Assembly (NCBI GenBank): GCA_025363495.1
Contig: JANYDR010000057.1
Span: 1 to 6,179, forward strand
Length of the DNA: 6,179 nucleotides
Origin: Cyclobacteriaceae bacterium
Lineage (GTDB): Bacteria; Bacteroidota; Bacteroidia; Cytophagales; Cyclobacteriaceae
Reading direction: 5' to 3'
The position numbers were made by a program, and so were the translations under genes. The number at the start of each line of letters is the position of its first letter. Within the stretch, counting starts at the first letter, position 1. Positions 1 through 6,174 of this stretch are shown here, piece after piece. The notes beneath the pieces were generated by a model, which saw only the letters and a program-made list of their open reading frames with translations, had not been told where the DNA came from and searched no databases.

Positions 1-1463
1 TGACGGAAACAGGTCACGGTTCCAATGTACGGGGACTCGAAACCACGGCTACATATGATCATTCAACAAAAACATTTGTAGTTAATACTCCCAGCAACAT
101 TGCAAAAAAGGAATATATCGGCAACGCGGCTGTTCACGGACAGATGGCAACCACTTTTGCCAAATTGATAGTAGACGGAAAAGATTATGGCGTAAGTGCG
201 TTTCTTGTTCCTCTTCGCGATAAAAACGGAAAAACTCTTCCAGGAATTACCATAGAAGATTGTGGACGAAAAATGGGGTTAAACGGTGTTGATAATGGAA
301 AAATAAAATTCACACAAGTAATAATTCCATACGAAAATTTACTTGACAGGTTTGCAAGCATTAGCGATGATGGAAAATTTGTTAGTCCAATCACCAGCGA
401 TAATCGCCGATTCTTTACCATGCTAGGTACATTAGTCGGTGGACGAATTGGAATACCACGTTCCGGACTCAGTGCTTCAAAGTCTGGATTGACAATTGCA
501 ATTCGTTATAGTGATGAGCGGAGACAATTTGGTCCCGACGATGGAACTGAAGTGCCAATTTTGAATTATCGCACACATCAGCGAAGACTAATGCCCTTGC
601 TTGCAAACGCTTATGCCCTTCATTTTTCACTTCGCTATCTGACCAACAGGTTTCTCAACCGATCGGAAGCAGATATGCAGGAAATAGAAGCACTTGCCGC
701 GGGATTAAAATCTTTTGCGACCTGGAATACAACCACCACTCTCCAGGAGTGTAGGGAATGTTGCGGAGGTAAAGGCTATTTATCGGAGAACGGGATCGAT
801 CGGTTAAAAAATGATTCAGAGATCTATACAACCTTTGAAGGCGATAATACTGTGCTGATGCAGTTAGTTGCTAAAAGCAGGCTCACAGAATTCAAACAGG
901 AATTCGGAAGTATGGGTTTGCTCGGAATATTGAATTATGTAACTGATCATGCCACTACGTCTATAACAGAAAGAAACCCATTCACTACCCGCAATACAGA
1001 TGAGAATCACCTGTTGGATTTTGAATTCTATCTAAGTGCCTTTAAGTACCGTGAACGCGACATTCTTGAATCTTCAGCCAAGAGGCTCAGAAAACATATA
1101 AGTGGGGGCATGGATTCATTTGATGCATTTAATGTAAGTCAGCACCACCTTGTTCAGGTGGCTTTCGCGCACGTCGAACGAGTGATCCTAGAACAATTTA
1201 TAAAGCAGGTCAACGATACAAAAGATGCGGAATGTAAAGCTGTGTTGAAAAAGCTATGCCAGCTATTCGCCTTATCACAAATAGAAAAAAATAAAGGCTG
1301 GTACCTTGAAAGTGGCTATATGGAAGGTGTCAAAACAAAGGCCATCCGGAAAATGGTAAATCAGCTCTGCTGGGACATTCGCCAGGAGGCAGTGCCTCTT
1401 GTGAATGCCTTCAAAATCCCCGACCAATGCCTCTCCGCTCCCATCGCAAAACTCAGAACGTAG
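1..1463 (+). CDS. Acyl-CoA oxidase / acyl-CoA dehydrogenase family protein, 5' end cut by window edge
   Basis: Flavoenzyme that introduces the trans-2 double bond into acyl-CoA, the first step of fatty-acid beta-oxidation; oxidases pass electrons from FAD to O2, giving H2O2. The reading frame is open from base 3, giving 486 visible residues, and begins directly with the family's substrate/flavin-loop motif TETGHGSNVRGLETTATYD (visible residues 1-19), so the ATG at 144 is internal. A middle beta domain follows (FLVPLRDKNGKTLPGI, then GVDNGKIKF), then the helical domain with IRYSDERRQFGP and the CGGKGYL segment. The motif YTTFEGDN holds the expected catalytic glutamate (codon 837-839, visible residue 279). 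The distance from the TETGHGS motif to this Glu is close to that in peroxisomal ACOX1, and the end (PLVNAFKIPDQCLSAPIA) resembles the ACOX C-terminal domain, which argues for the oxidase branch over short acyl-CoA dehydrogenases. At least about 140 N-terminal residues lie outside the window. Whether the electron acceptor is O2 or an electron-transfer flavoprotein cannot be read from sequence. Confidence 0.93.
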   Translation, partial: TETGHGSNVRGLETTATYDHSTKTFVVNTPSNIAKKEYIGNAAVHGQMATTFAKLIVDGKDYGVSAFLVPLRDKNGKTLPGITIEDCGRKMGLNGVDNGKIKFTQVIIPYENLLDRFASISDDGKFVSPITSDNRRFFTMLGTLVGGRIGIPRSGLSASKSGLTIAIRYSDERRQFGPDDGTEVPILNYRTHQRRLMPLLANAYALHFSLRYLTNRFLNRSEADMQEIEALAAGLKSFATWNTTTTLQECRECCGGKGYLSENGIDRLKNDSEIYTTFEGDNTVLMQLVAKSRLTEFKQEFGSMGLLGILNYVTDHATTSITERNPFTTRNTDENHLLDFEFYLSAFKYRERDILESSAKRLRKHISGGMDSFDAFNVSQHHLVQVAFAHVERVILEQFIKQVNDTKDAECKAVLKKLCQLFALSQIEKNKGWYLESGYMEGVKTKAIRKMVNQLCWDIRQEAVPLVNAFKIPDQCLSAPIAKLRT

Positions 1464-1466
1464 AAG

Positions 1467-1580
1467 GATACAGGATACAAGTTACAGGTTGCGTAGGCTT
1501 TAACTAAAATATCATTATATTATCTGACATACTATAATTAAATTGTGAGCACTTGCATCCTGTATCATGTAACCTGTAAC
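1467..1580. repeat. Four copies of a 12-mer GWTACAGGWTRC in two opposed pairs
   Basis: Forward copies lie at 1467-1478 (gatacaggatac) and 1481-1492 (gttacaggttgc). Reverse-strand copies lie at 1555-1566 (reads gatacaggatgc) and 1569-1580 (reads gttacaggttac). Within each pair the copies are 14 nt apart with a 2-nt spacer, and the pairs face each other across 62 bp of AT-rich DNA. Because the units resemble each other, the arms can pair as a simple imperfect hairpin (10 of 12 per unit). Exact matches instead cross: 1467-1476 with 1557-1566 and 1479-1490 with 1571-1582. The right pair ends 8 to 10 nt before the start codon of the DUF3500 gene, so it would be in that gene's leader. It looks like a dispersed intergenic repeat; copy number elsewhere cannot be judged here. 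Confidence 0.7.
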
Positions 1581-1590
1581 TTATTGCCGT

Positions 1591-2589
1591 ATGAAAAAGC
1601 TTACCCTAATCCTTGCCCTCATCTCCTTTCAAAGTCATGCACAGGATATCGCATCAATCGCAAACGCATTCCTGAATACCCTTGATAACAATCAAAAATC
1701 AACAGCTCAATATTCGTTAGACGATGGCGAGCGATTTAACTGGCATTTTGTTCCCCGCGAACGGAAAGGAGTCTGCTTCAGAACTTTCAGTGAATCGCAA
1801 CGAAGCGCAGCACTTTCATTCTTAAAAGCATCTCTAAGTGATCAGGGCTACACAAAAGCTACCTCCATTATGGCGCTTGAAAATGTTTTACGTGAAATTG
1901 AAAACCGTACATCAACTGATACTTATCGCGATCCTCTTAATTACTACATAACTATTTTTGGAACGCCTTCAGCAAAAGCAGCATGGGCGTGGAGACTTGA
2001 AGGGCATCATGTCGCATTCAATTTCGCGTCTGCCAATAATGAAATAATGTCCTCTACCCCATCCTTCTTTGGCAGCAATCCAGGGATTGTTCCTGGCGGT
2101 GCTGAAAAAGGTAAGGAAATATTGAAGTCGGAAACCGATCTTGGTTTTGAACTGATTAATTCATTAAATGCTGAACAAAAAAAGAAAGCGATCATTTCTG
2201 AAAAGGCTCTTCCTGAAATAATTTCATTCAATACCCGTAAGGCACAGGCTCTTTCACCTTCAGGAATTATCTATAGCGAACTGTCAAAAGATCAGCAAAA
2301 GACTTTCATGAAACTACTTAACATCTATGTGAAGAACTACCAATTTGGTTTTGCGAACAGGTTAATGGAAAAGATCAATAAAGCAGGTATCGAAAATTTG
2401 TCTTTCGCCTGGGCGGGTGGTTTTGTTGGAGGAACGGGAAATTATTATAGGATCCAGGGCCCAATGTTATTGATAGAATACGACAATACGCAAACAAACG
2501 CCAATCATGTTCACGCTGCTGTGAGAGATCTGACAAATGATTTTGCGGAAGATATCTTACGGGAACATTATCAAAAGGAACATCCTTAG
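1591..2589 (+). CDS. Secreted DUF3500 family protein
   Basis: A 332-residue protein that I assign to DUF3500 (PF12006), a family of exported proteins without an established biochemical role. Residues 1-17 form a signal peptide (MKKLTLILALISFQSHA, likely cleaved before Gln18), so the mature protein is probably periplasmic or extracellular. Family-type conserved blocks are visible in order: NWHFVPRERKG at 50-60, GTPSAKAAWAWRLEGHH at 124-140, TPSFFGSNPG at 156-165, FAWAGG at 272-277, YYRIQGPMLLIEYDNTQ at 285-301, then NANHVH at 303-308 and LREHY at 323-327. The conserved His and acidic residues (His139/140, Glu296, Asp298, His306/308) could form a metal or active site, but that is a guess. It starts 127 bp after the acyl-CoA oxidase gene on the same strand. 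No TAnnTTTG promoter and no Shine-Dalgarno sequence is visible in the gap. The length is normal and the frame intact. Confidence 0.9.
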   Translation: MKKLTLILALISFQSHAQDIASIANAFLNTLDNNQKSTAQYSLDDGERFNWHFVPRERKGVCFRTFSESQRSAALSFLKASLSDQGYTKATSIMALENVLREIENRTSTDTYRDPLNYYITIFGTPSAKAAWAWRLEGHHVAFNFASANNEIMSSTPSFFGSNPGIVPGGAEKGKEILKSETDLGFELINSLNAEQKKKAIISEKALPEIISFNTRKAQALSPSGIIYSELSKDQQKTFMKLLNIYVKNYQFGFANRLMEKINKAGIENLSFAWAGGFVGGTGNYYRIQGPMLLIEYDNTQTNANHVHAAVRDLTNDFAEDILREHYQKEHP

Positions 2590-2670
2590 TCCTGCTTTGT
2601 CAAGCTACCAATTTCATTGCGCTAAGACTTAGTAAAATGCAGCAATCAGCTATGGATGTAGTTGGTGATG

Positions 2671-2689
2671 AGCTGTAGAACAGTTTTTT
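2671..2689 (+). terminator. Weak candidate intrinsic terminator after the DUF3500 gene
   Basis: A short stem agctgt/acagtt (2671-2676 with 2680-2685, one G-U pair, loop aga) runs into six T residues (2684-2689), 82 bp beyond the DUF3500 stop codon. The shape is that of a rho-independent terminator, but the stem is short and A/T-rich, so it may be chance. Confidence 0.35.
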
Positions 2690-2699
2690 GCCACGATGT

Positions 2700-2770
2700 C
2701 ACGGATTTTCACTGATAATGCATAATGTTAGTCATGAACAAAACACACATTTCAGTTGAGAAAATCCGTG
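2700..2770. repeat. Inverted repeat, 11-bp arms CACGGATTTTC / GAAAATCCGTG
   Basis: The left arm cacggattttc (2700-2710) is the exact reverse complement of the right arm gaaaatccgtg (2760-2770). Just inside, actga (2711-2715) matches tcagt (2752-2756), offset by 3 nt. The core between is AT-rich and non-coding. The wording (CACGGATTTTC-ACTGA) resembles the dispersed 'cacggatt' intergenic repeats I recall from several environmental bacterial genomes; that resemblance is from memory and was not searched. Confidence 0.6.
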
Positions 2771-2850
2771 TTATTCTATCTAACAAATTATCGGATGGGT
2801 AAAATCAGGGCAAAAACAATGATCAATCTCTTCAAAGGTGACTTGTATTT

Positions 2851-3168
2851 TTTTGCTCCACGGCCGCATGGCCGAGTCATCGCACCGACGCTGGGTCATC
2901 TTTAGCCACCCACTTGCTCGCCGCACCGCCCGGCAAAATACTAAGGCGTCTTATGCAATGACAGAAAATTGCCCTTCGATTGAGCTGCGGGATTTTCTTT
3001 CAATTTGAATTTCAGGTAACGGTTGGAACCATCTTCGAAAAGCCGAAATTTACCGCCCTTATAGCTATTGAAAAATCCAATGGGTTTACGAGGGGCGATG
3101 GCCGGGCGGAAAAACGGGGTGGTGAGATGGAATGCGCGGGGAACCCTGCCTACCGGGGACGATAGACA
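2851..3168. other. GC-richer intergenic block, open on both strands, possibly a repeat element or gene remnant
   Basis: This stretch is clearly richer in G+C than its surroundings. It holds small GC-rich hairpins: cggcc/ggccg at 2861-2865/2870-2874 and gccg/cggc at 2920-2923/2931-2934. The - strand has an open frame from 3168 down to a stop at 2941-2943 (75 codons) that contains no ATG. Part of it reads like protein, with FFNSYKGGKF followed by FEDGSNRYLKFKLKENP. The + strand is open over 2980-3165 from a TTG, with 61 codons of unremarkable composition. Neither has a plausible start and leader, so neither is called a gene. The block could be the degenerate 3' end of a transferred gene, a dispersed repeat, or a structured RNA. 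Sequence alone does not decide between these. Confidence 0.4.
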
Positions 3169-3224
3169 TTAAGTTAGAAACATTATTTACCCAAACAAGG
3201 TCTTGGAATCCTGGCAAAGTTCTG

Positions 3225-3253
3225 ACACATTAATGACTTCGTCATTAATGTGT
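3225..3253. terminator. Perfect 13-bp-stem hairpin between convergent genes, possible bidirectional terminator
   Basis: The arm acacattaatgac (3225-3237) is the exact reverse complement of gtcattaatgtgt (3241-3253), leaving a TTC loop. It lies 35 bp past the stop of the - strand DUF4397 gene at 3288 and in the gap between convergent transcription units, the usual place for a bidirectional terminator. Neither side has a T-run after the stem, so intrinsic termination is not clearly supported. A second small palindrome, ttgtcaatgacaa (3271-3283), sits between it and that gene. Confidence 0.45.
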
Positions 3254-3287
3254 GTCCCTGCGCGCGTGAGTTGTCAATGACAAGCTA

Positions 3288-3989
3288 TTAGTTAGTAACT
3301 CTGGCGCTTAGGCTATTGAGACTACCACCCGGAGGATTGCTGTAGCCAACAAAGTAAATAGTCTGAAATATCGCGGCGTTAGTCAATGGTAATCCAACAG
3401 TTAGCAACAATTTATTGTCACTTGATCTTCTTATTTCAGCCGAATAATTATTGACAGCAAATTCCTGAAACTGACTCGCCTGCATATACGTCTGCCCTGT
3501 CACAAGGGTTGTTCCAACATTTATAAACTTGACATCCACTGCGGGGGTATCCGGAGATAAATGAATAAACCTGATCGGTGTATCCGCTTGATTTACCAGG
3601 TTAACCCCATCTTCAATAATGATTGCTTGTGGTTTGCCTGAAGGTTTGTTAACTACAGCAATAGTGTACGCTTTATTCTGAACGAAATTAAAGGTTGTAT
3701 CAATCAGAGTGGCAGCAGAGGCAACGGAAATAAATTTAACTTTTCTTATTCCAAGATTATTCGTTTGAATATAACCCGAATATGTCTTGTAAGCGAACGT
3801 TCCGCTTAATGGTGCATCATCCAGATACACTGTCATGTCCAGGTTATTAGGTGAGCCATGAAAAAAAGCTACCTCGGCTGAAGGGAGAGGTGCCACATTG
3901 CTGCTGGAATTGAGATTGCAACCATTTAATGCCAAAAGAAAAAATAAAACAAAAAATCTAACGAAACTCAATGCAGTGACCATCTTCAT
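3288..3989 (-). CDS. DUF4397 domain lipoprotein (second of a tandem pair)
   Basis: A 233-residue envelope lipoprotein. The N-terminal hydrophobic segment ends in the lipobox L21-N22-G23-C24, so Cys24 should be lipidated. A short Ser/Asn-rich linker follows, then two similar beta-rich modules: one around 39-125 opening with VAFFHGSPN, one around 138-218 opening with RFIHLSPDTPAVDV. The 'hxSPdxPxvdv' signature and the YTI/FQTIYFVGY strands fit DUF4397 (PF14344), a family often found in surface or exported proteins and without a defined ligand or activity. It is a paralogue of the gene 60 bp upstream (4050-4757), with roughly half the residues identical by eye and a shared ending around FQTIYFVGYS and PPGG. 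No separate promoter is visible in the 60-bp gap, so it is probably co-transcribed. Start: ATG at 3989, preceded by a leader caattgaaatt that matches the paralogue's; a second ATG two codons later is possible. Confidence 0.87.
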   Translation of the reverse strand: MKMVTALSFVRFFVLFFLLALNGCNLNSSSNVAPLPSAEVAFFHGSPNNLDMTVYLDDAPLSGTFAYKTYSGYIQTNNLGIRKVKFISVASAATLIDTTFNFVQNKAYTIAVVNKPSGKPQAIIIEDGVNLVNQADTPIRFIHLSPDTPAVDVKFINVGTTLVTGQTYMQASQFQEFAVNNYSAEIRRSSDNKLLLTVGLPLTNAAIFQTIYFVGYSNPPGGSLNSLSARVTN

Positions 3990-4049
3990 AATTTCAATTG
4001 ATTAAAAGTTGATAATCCATAACCCATCCAACGCAAACTCCATTACCAA

Positions 4050-4757
4050 TTAATTAACAATTTTATAACTCAGACTATTGAGATTTCCCCCTGGTGGAGT
4101 ACTGTATCCCACAAAATAAATGGTCTGAAAAGTGCCGGGCAACACAATCGTCAAAGGAACCGTTATCAGTAATTTATTATCACTGTACCTTCTTACTTCA
4201 ACCGTATAGTTTTTGGTTGGAAATTCCTGAAATGCAGTGCCCTGTGTATAAGTCTGACCTGTAACAAGCGGAACTCCCGCCTCTATTAAATTGACACTTA
4301 CAGCGGGAGTATCCGGTGATAAATGAACAAACCTGATTGCAGTATTTGATTGACTTGTCAACGCTCCTGAAGTCTCCATCAGGAGTGCCTGAGGAGTGCC
4401 TGATGATTTATTGGCTACAACTATTGTATAGGACTTGCTTTGAACTAATGTAAAACTTGTGTCAATCTGTATGGTCAAAGAAGCCGTAACACTAAACTTC
4501 ACTTTTTTTAATCCCGGCGGTGTAACCTGAAGATAGCCGGTGAACGATTTGAACTCAAAGGTTCCTGCATTTATGGGCGCTGAGTCTATAAAAATATCCA
4601 GGCCCTGATCATTTGGCGAGGCGTGGAAAAAAGACAATGCAGATGATGGAGGAATTGTCACAGCATTGTCACTTGCCGGAATCCCGCAACTGTTAAATGT
4701 TAAAATAAAGCATAAACCCAAAAAACTAAAAAAGCCCGATAGTAAACTCTTAACCAT
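4050..4757 (-). CDS. DUF4397 domain lipoprotein (first of a tandem pair)
   Basis: A 235-residue envelope lipoprotein. The signal segment ends in F21-N22-S23-C24, giving lipidation at Cys24, the same position as in the downstream paralogue. Two DUF4397-like modules follow: the first at about 40-128, opening with LSFFHASPN; the second at about 140-222, opening with RFVHLSPDTPAVSV, where the paralogue's aspartate (AVDV) is replaced by serine. Conserved strands include KKVKF, SYTIVVANK, VEVRRYSDNKLL and FQTIYFVGYS. Family members are thought to be exposed beta-sandwich proteins; no ligand is known and none can be inferred. This is the promoter-proximal member: a TAnnTTTG-type promoter lies 44 bp upstream of the ATG. 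The stop codon is 60 bp before the start of the second paralogue, consistent with a two-gene transcript created by tandem duplication. Confidence 0.87.
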   Translation of the reverse strand: MVKSLLSGFFSFLGLCFILTFNSCGIPASDNAVTIPPSSALSFFHASPNDQGLDIFIDSAPINAGTFEFKSFTGYLQVTPPGLKKVKFSVTASLTIQIDTSFTLVQSKSYTIVVANKSSGTPQALLMETSGALTSQSNTAIRFVHLSPDTPAVSVNLIEAGVPLVTGQTYTQGTAFQEFPTKNYTVEVRRYSDNKLLITVPLTIVLPGTFQTIYFVGYSTPPGGNLNSLSYKIVN

Positions 4758-4800
4758 AATTCAATTGTCTGATATTCGGCACAATTGCGCCATTATGCTG

Positions 4801-4831
4801 CAAAGTTATAAATTTATATTCTATCGGGTAA
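4801..4831 (-). promoter_or_regulatory. Bacteroidota-type promoter for the DUF4397 lipoprotein pair
   Basis: On the - strand, TAACTTTG (complement of 4801-4808) matches the TAnnTTTG -7 element exactly. Twenty nucleotides upstream is TTA (complement of 4829-4831), one base off the TTG core of the -33 element. The predicted leader to the ATG at 4757 is just under 40 nt. It contains two CAATTG palindromes, at 4782-4787 and 4762-4767, whose starts are exactly 20 bp apart; the second abuts the start codon region. Confidence 0.6.
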
Positions 4832-4842
4832 TTCCAGCACCT

Positions 4843-4881
4843 ACCGGCTACGAGCAGGCAGGTGATATCGATAAAGCCGGT
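4843..4881. repeat. Inverted repeat accggct / agccggt between the NIPSNAP and lipoprotein genes
   Basis: The 7-bp arms at 4843-4849 and 4875-4881 are exact reverse complements around a 25-nt loop containing gagcaggcaggt. The hairpin lies 38 bp beyond the NIPSNAP stop codon and just upstream of the lipoprotein promoter, so it could end NIPSNAP transcription. No T-run follows the stem on the - strand, so it may instead be an intergenic repeat. Confidence 0.4.
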
Positions 4882-4918
4882 TAAATAAGCGACAAAATAC
4901 AATCCAGTAAAACAGCAA

Positions 4919-5704
4919 TTAATAATCTGAATAGTCGGTTGGGTACAACAGGTAGATATTGATCTTGGAAACATTGTGCTGATACTCTTCCATACCCGAA
5001 AGCCTCTTCCATTGTGGGTCATCCCTGAAAGATTTCCATTTTTCATCATGTATGGCAATATTGGCAAACGAAGTCATGTACATAAGATTAGGCATTCTAC
5101 CGCCGGAAATTACATCAGCGTAGAAAACAGCATTAAATCCAAGTCGCTTAAACAAGCTAACCTCATCACCGTCATTAAACATCTTGACTTTATTTCTGTA
5201 TATTTTCTCTGTCGCGCCTTCATAACTTCTCAGTTCATAAATTCTCTCCGATCTTGGATTAGAAAACTTCGGAGCCTCCATCGAAGTCATACCAGGAAAC
5301 GCACGAAGCAAAATCGATTCAATTCTGTCATAGGGAGGATTCGTATAAAGCAGGTCAAGGTATTCCTTTCCGTTTTTGTTAAAATCAGTATCAGCAATAA
5401 GGCCATCTGCTACTTTTAGCATTTGCTCCAGGGAATTGTAGGGAGCAATAACGTAAATACGTTTTCCATTTATGGTATCAGATTCAATGGGCTTAAATAC
5501 GCCTATATTTTTAATACCTGCCTTGTGCAATGCCGGGAGATAGGCATTCTTCAGGAAAGCATCTATACCGGCTTCCTGAGATTTATCTTTCAAACGATAG
5601 ACCTTTATTTCGTAAAACTCTTTCGATTTTTGCGCAACTGTTCTGACAGAATAAAAGGTGAGGAAAGATAAAAACAGTACAGAGAATATGATTCTGGTTC
5701 TCAT
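4919..5704 (-). CDS. Secreted NIPSNAP family protein
   Basis: A 261-residue protein with an N-terminal signal peptide (residues 1-24, likely cut at VA|Q), so probably periplasmic. The mature part contains two NIPSNAP-like (PF07978) dimeric alpha-beta barrel modules. The first runs about 30-135, opening with FYEIKVYRLKD and containing LPALHKAGIKNIGVFKP and KRIYVIAPY. The second runs about 153-255, opening with ERIYELRSYEG and containing NKVKMFN, FKRLGFNAVFYADV, MPNLMYMTSF and a W-x2-F-x2-DPQW segment. Two-module exported NIPSNAP proteins are frequent in Bacteroidota; their substrate and role are not established, and similar folds occur in haem-degrading and antibiotic-biosynthesis monooxygenases, so an oxidative function is only a guess. 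The gene follows the NTF2-like gene after 41 bp on the same strand and may be co-transcribed with it. The leader is A/T-rich with no Shine-Dalgarno. Frame and length are intact. Confidence 0.9.
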   Translation of the reverse strand: MRTRIIFSVLFLSFLTFYSVRTVAQKSKEFYEIKVYRLKDKSQEAGIDAFLKNAYLPALHKAGIKNIGVFKPIESDTINGKRIYVIAPYNSLEQMLKVADGLIADTDFNKNGKEYLDLLYTNPPYDRIESILLRAFPGMTSMEAPKFSNPRSERIYELRSYEGATEKIYRNKVKMFNDGDEVSLFKRLGFNAVFYADVISGGRMPNLMYMTSFANIAIHDEKWKSFRDDPQWKRLSGMEEYQHNVSKINIYLLYPTDYSDY

Positions 5705-5720
5705 TCGTTAAAATTATTAA

Positions 5721-5741
5721 TTATGAGTTATGAGTTATGAA
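5721..5741. repeat. Three tandem copies of the heptamer TTATGAG
   Basis: ttatgag (5721-5727), ttatgag (5728-5734) and ttatgaa (5735-5741) lie head to tail in the 41-bp gap between the NTF2-like stop codon and the NIPSNAP start codon. In the sense of transcription they read as CATAACT units in the NIPSNAP leader. Such short tandem units can change in number by slippage and alter spacing, but there is no direct sign of that here. Confidence 0.6.
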
Positions 5742-5745
5742 TTGG

Positions 5746-6174
5746 TTACAACTTAACAGCCTGGCGTGCGAGCAATTTCCAGTCTGACTTCTGCTTTATC
5801 CAGACCAGCATGACGCTGATGTTGGCTGTTCCAGGAGTTCCATTGTTTATTGTCTCTCCTTTTAAAATATGTCTCACCACAGCCGTCTTATCCGTAGTCT
5901 TTATCGTTTGATCTGTAATTGATATTGAAACAAAATCAGATTTACCGGAAACAAGGGCTTCGACAAATTGAGTTTTGTCCTCTACTTTTCCACTGGAGTG
6001 GCCATAGCTTAAGTTATCTGCCGTAATAGCCTCCAGGCCGGATTTACTGGCATCAATCATCGCCTTGTGCAATTTATCAACCGCCGCCGCAACTTCCTTT
6101 TCATCAGCCGATTGTGCCAGTAGAACAGTGCTTAACAGACAGAACGCTACAAATGAAAAATATTTCTTTATCAT
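5746..6174 (-). CDS. Secreted NTF2-like / DUF4440 family protein
   Basis: A 142-residue protein with a typical signal peptide (residues 1-20, MIKKYFSFVAFCLLSTVLLA, likely cut before Gln21), so the mature form of about 122 residues is exported. The rest fits one SnoaL/NTF2-like domain of the DUF4440 type: an N-terminal helix (EVAAAVDKLHKAMI, 27-40), the LSYGHSSGKVEDKTQF block (55-70), AVVRH (98-102) and the closing strands VMLVWIKQKSDW and KLLARQAVKL (121-142). The NTF2 fold makes a cone-shaped pocket used by different members for catalysis or binding; no substrate is known for this exported subgroup. His59 and His102 are candidate pocket residues by inference only. The ATG at 6174 is chosen because it gives a complete signal peptide; only five bases of upstream sequence are present, so its promoter is out of view. 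It precedes the NIPSNAP gene by 41 bp and may share its transcript. Confidence 0.88.
   Translation of the reverse strand: MIKKYFSFVAFCLLSTVLLAQSADEKEVAAAVDKLHKAMIDASKSGLEAITADNLSYGHSSGKVEDKTQFVEALVSGKSDFVSISITDQTIKTTDKTAVVRHILKGETINNGTPGTANISVMLVWIKQKSDWKLLARQAVKL

Noticed and set aside
144..1463. Acyl-CoA oxidase gene starting at the ATG at 144
   Set aside because: The same frame is open to the window edge and its upstream codons encode the conserved TETGHGS segment, so 144 is an internal methionine.
1491..1556. TAnnTTTG promoter for the DUF3500 gene
   Set aside because: No TTTG occurs in the whole 1464-1590 gap; TAAATTGT-like sequence is too far from consensus.
2980..3165. Small + strand gene of 61 codons from a TTG start
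   Set aside because: It has no supporting leader and no recognised family, the opposite strand is equally open, and the block looks like a repeat or remnant.
3990..4049. Separate promoter for the second lipoprotein gene (TTTG followed about 20 nt later by TATCAACT on the - strand)
   Set aside because: The downstream element does not match TAnnTTTG, so co-transcription from the upstream promoter is the simpler reading.
4750..5067. Small - strand gene of 105 codons overlapping the NIPSNAP gene
   Set aside because: It lies in another frame of the well-supported NIPSNAP gene and continues through the lipoprotein promoter region; it is a shadow.
4976..5671. Two + strand frames of 147 and 82 codons
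   Set aside because: Both are antisense to the NIPSNAP gene, match no known family, and are explained by its codon composition.
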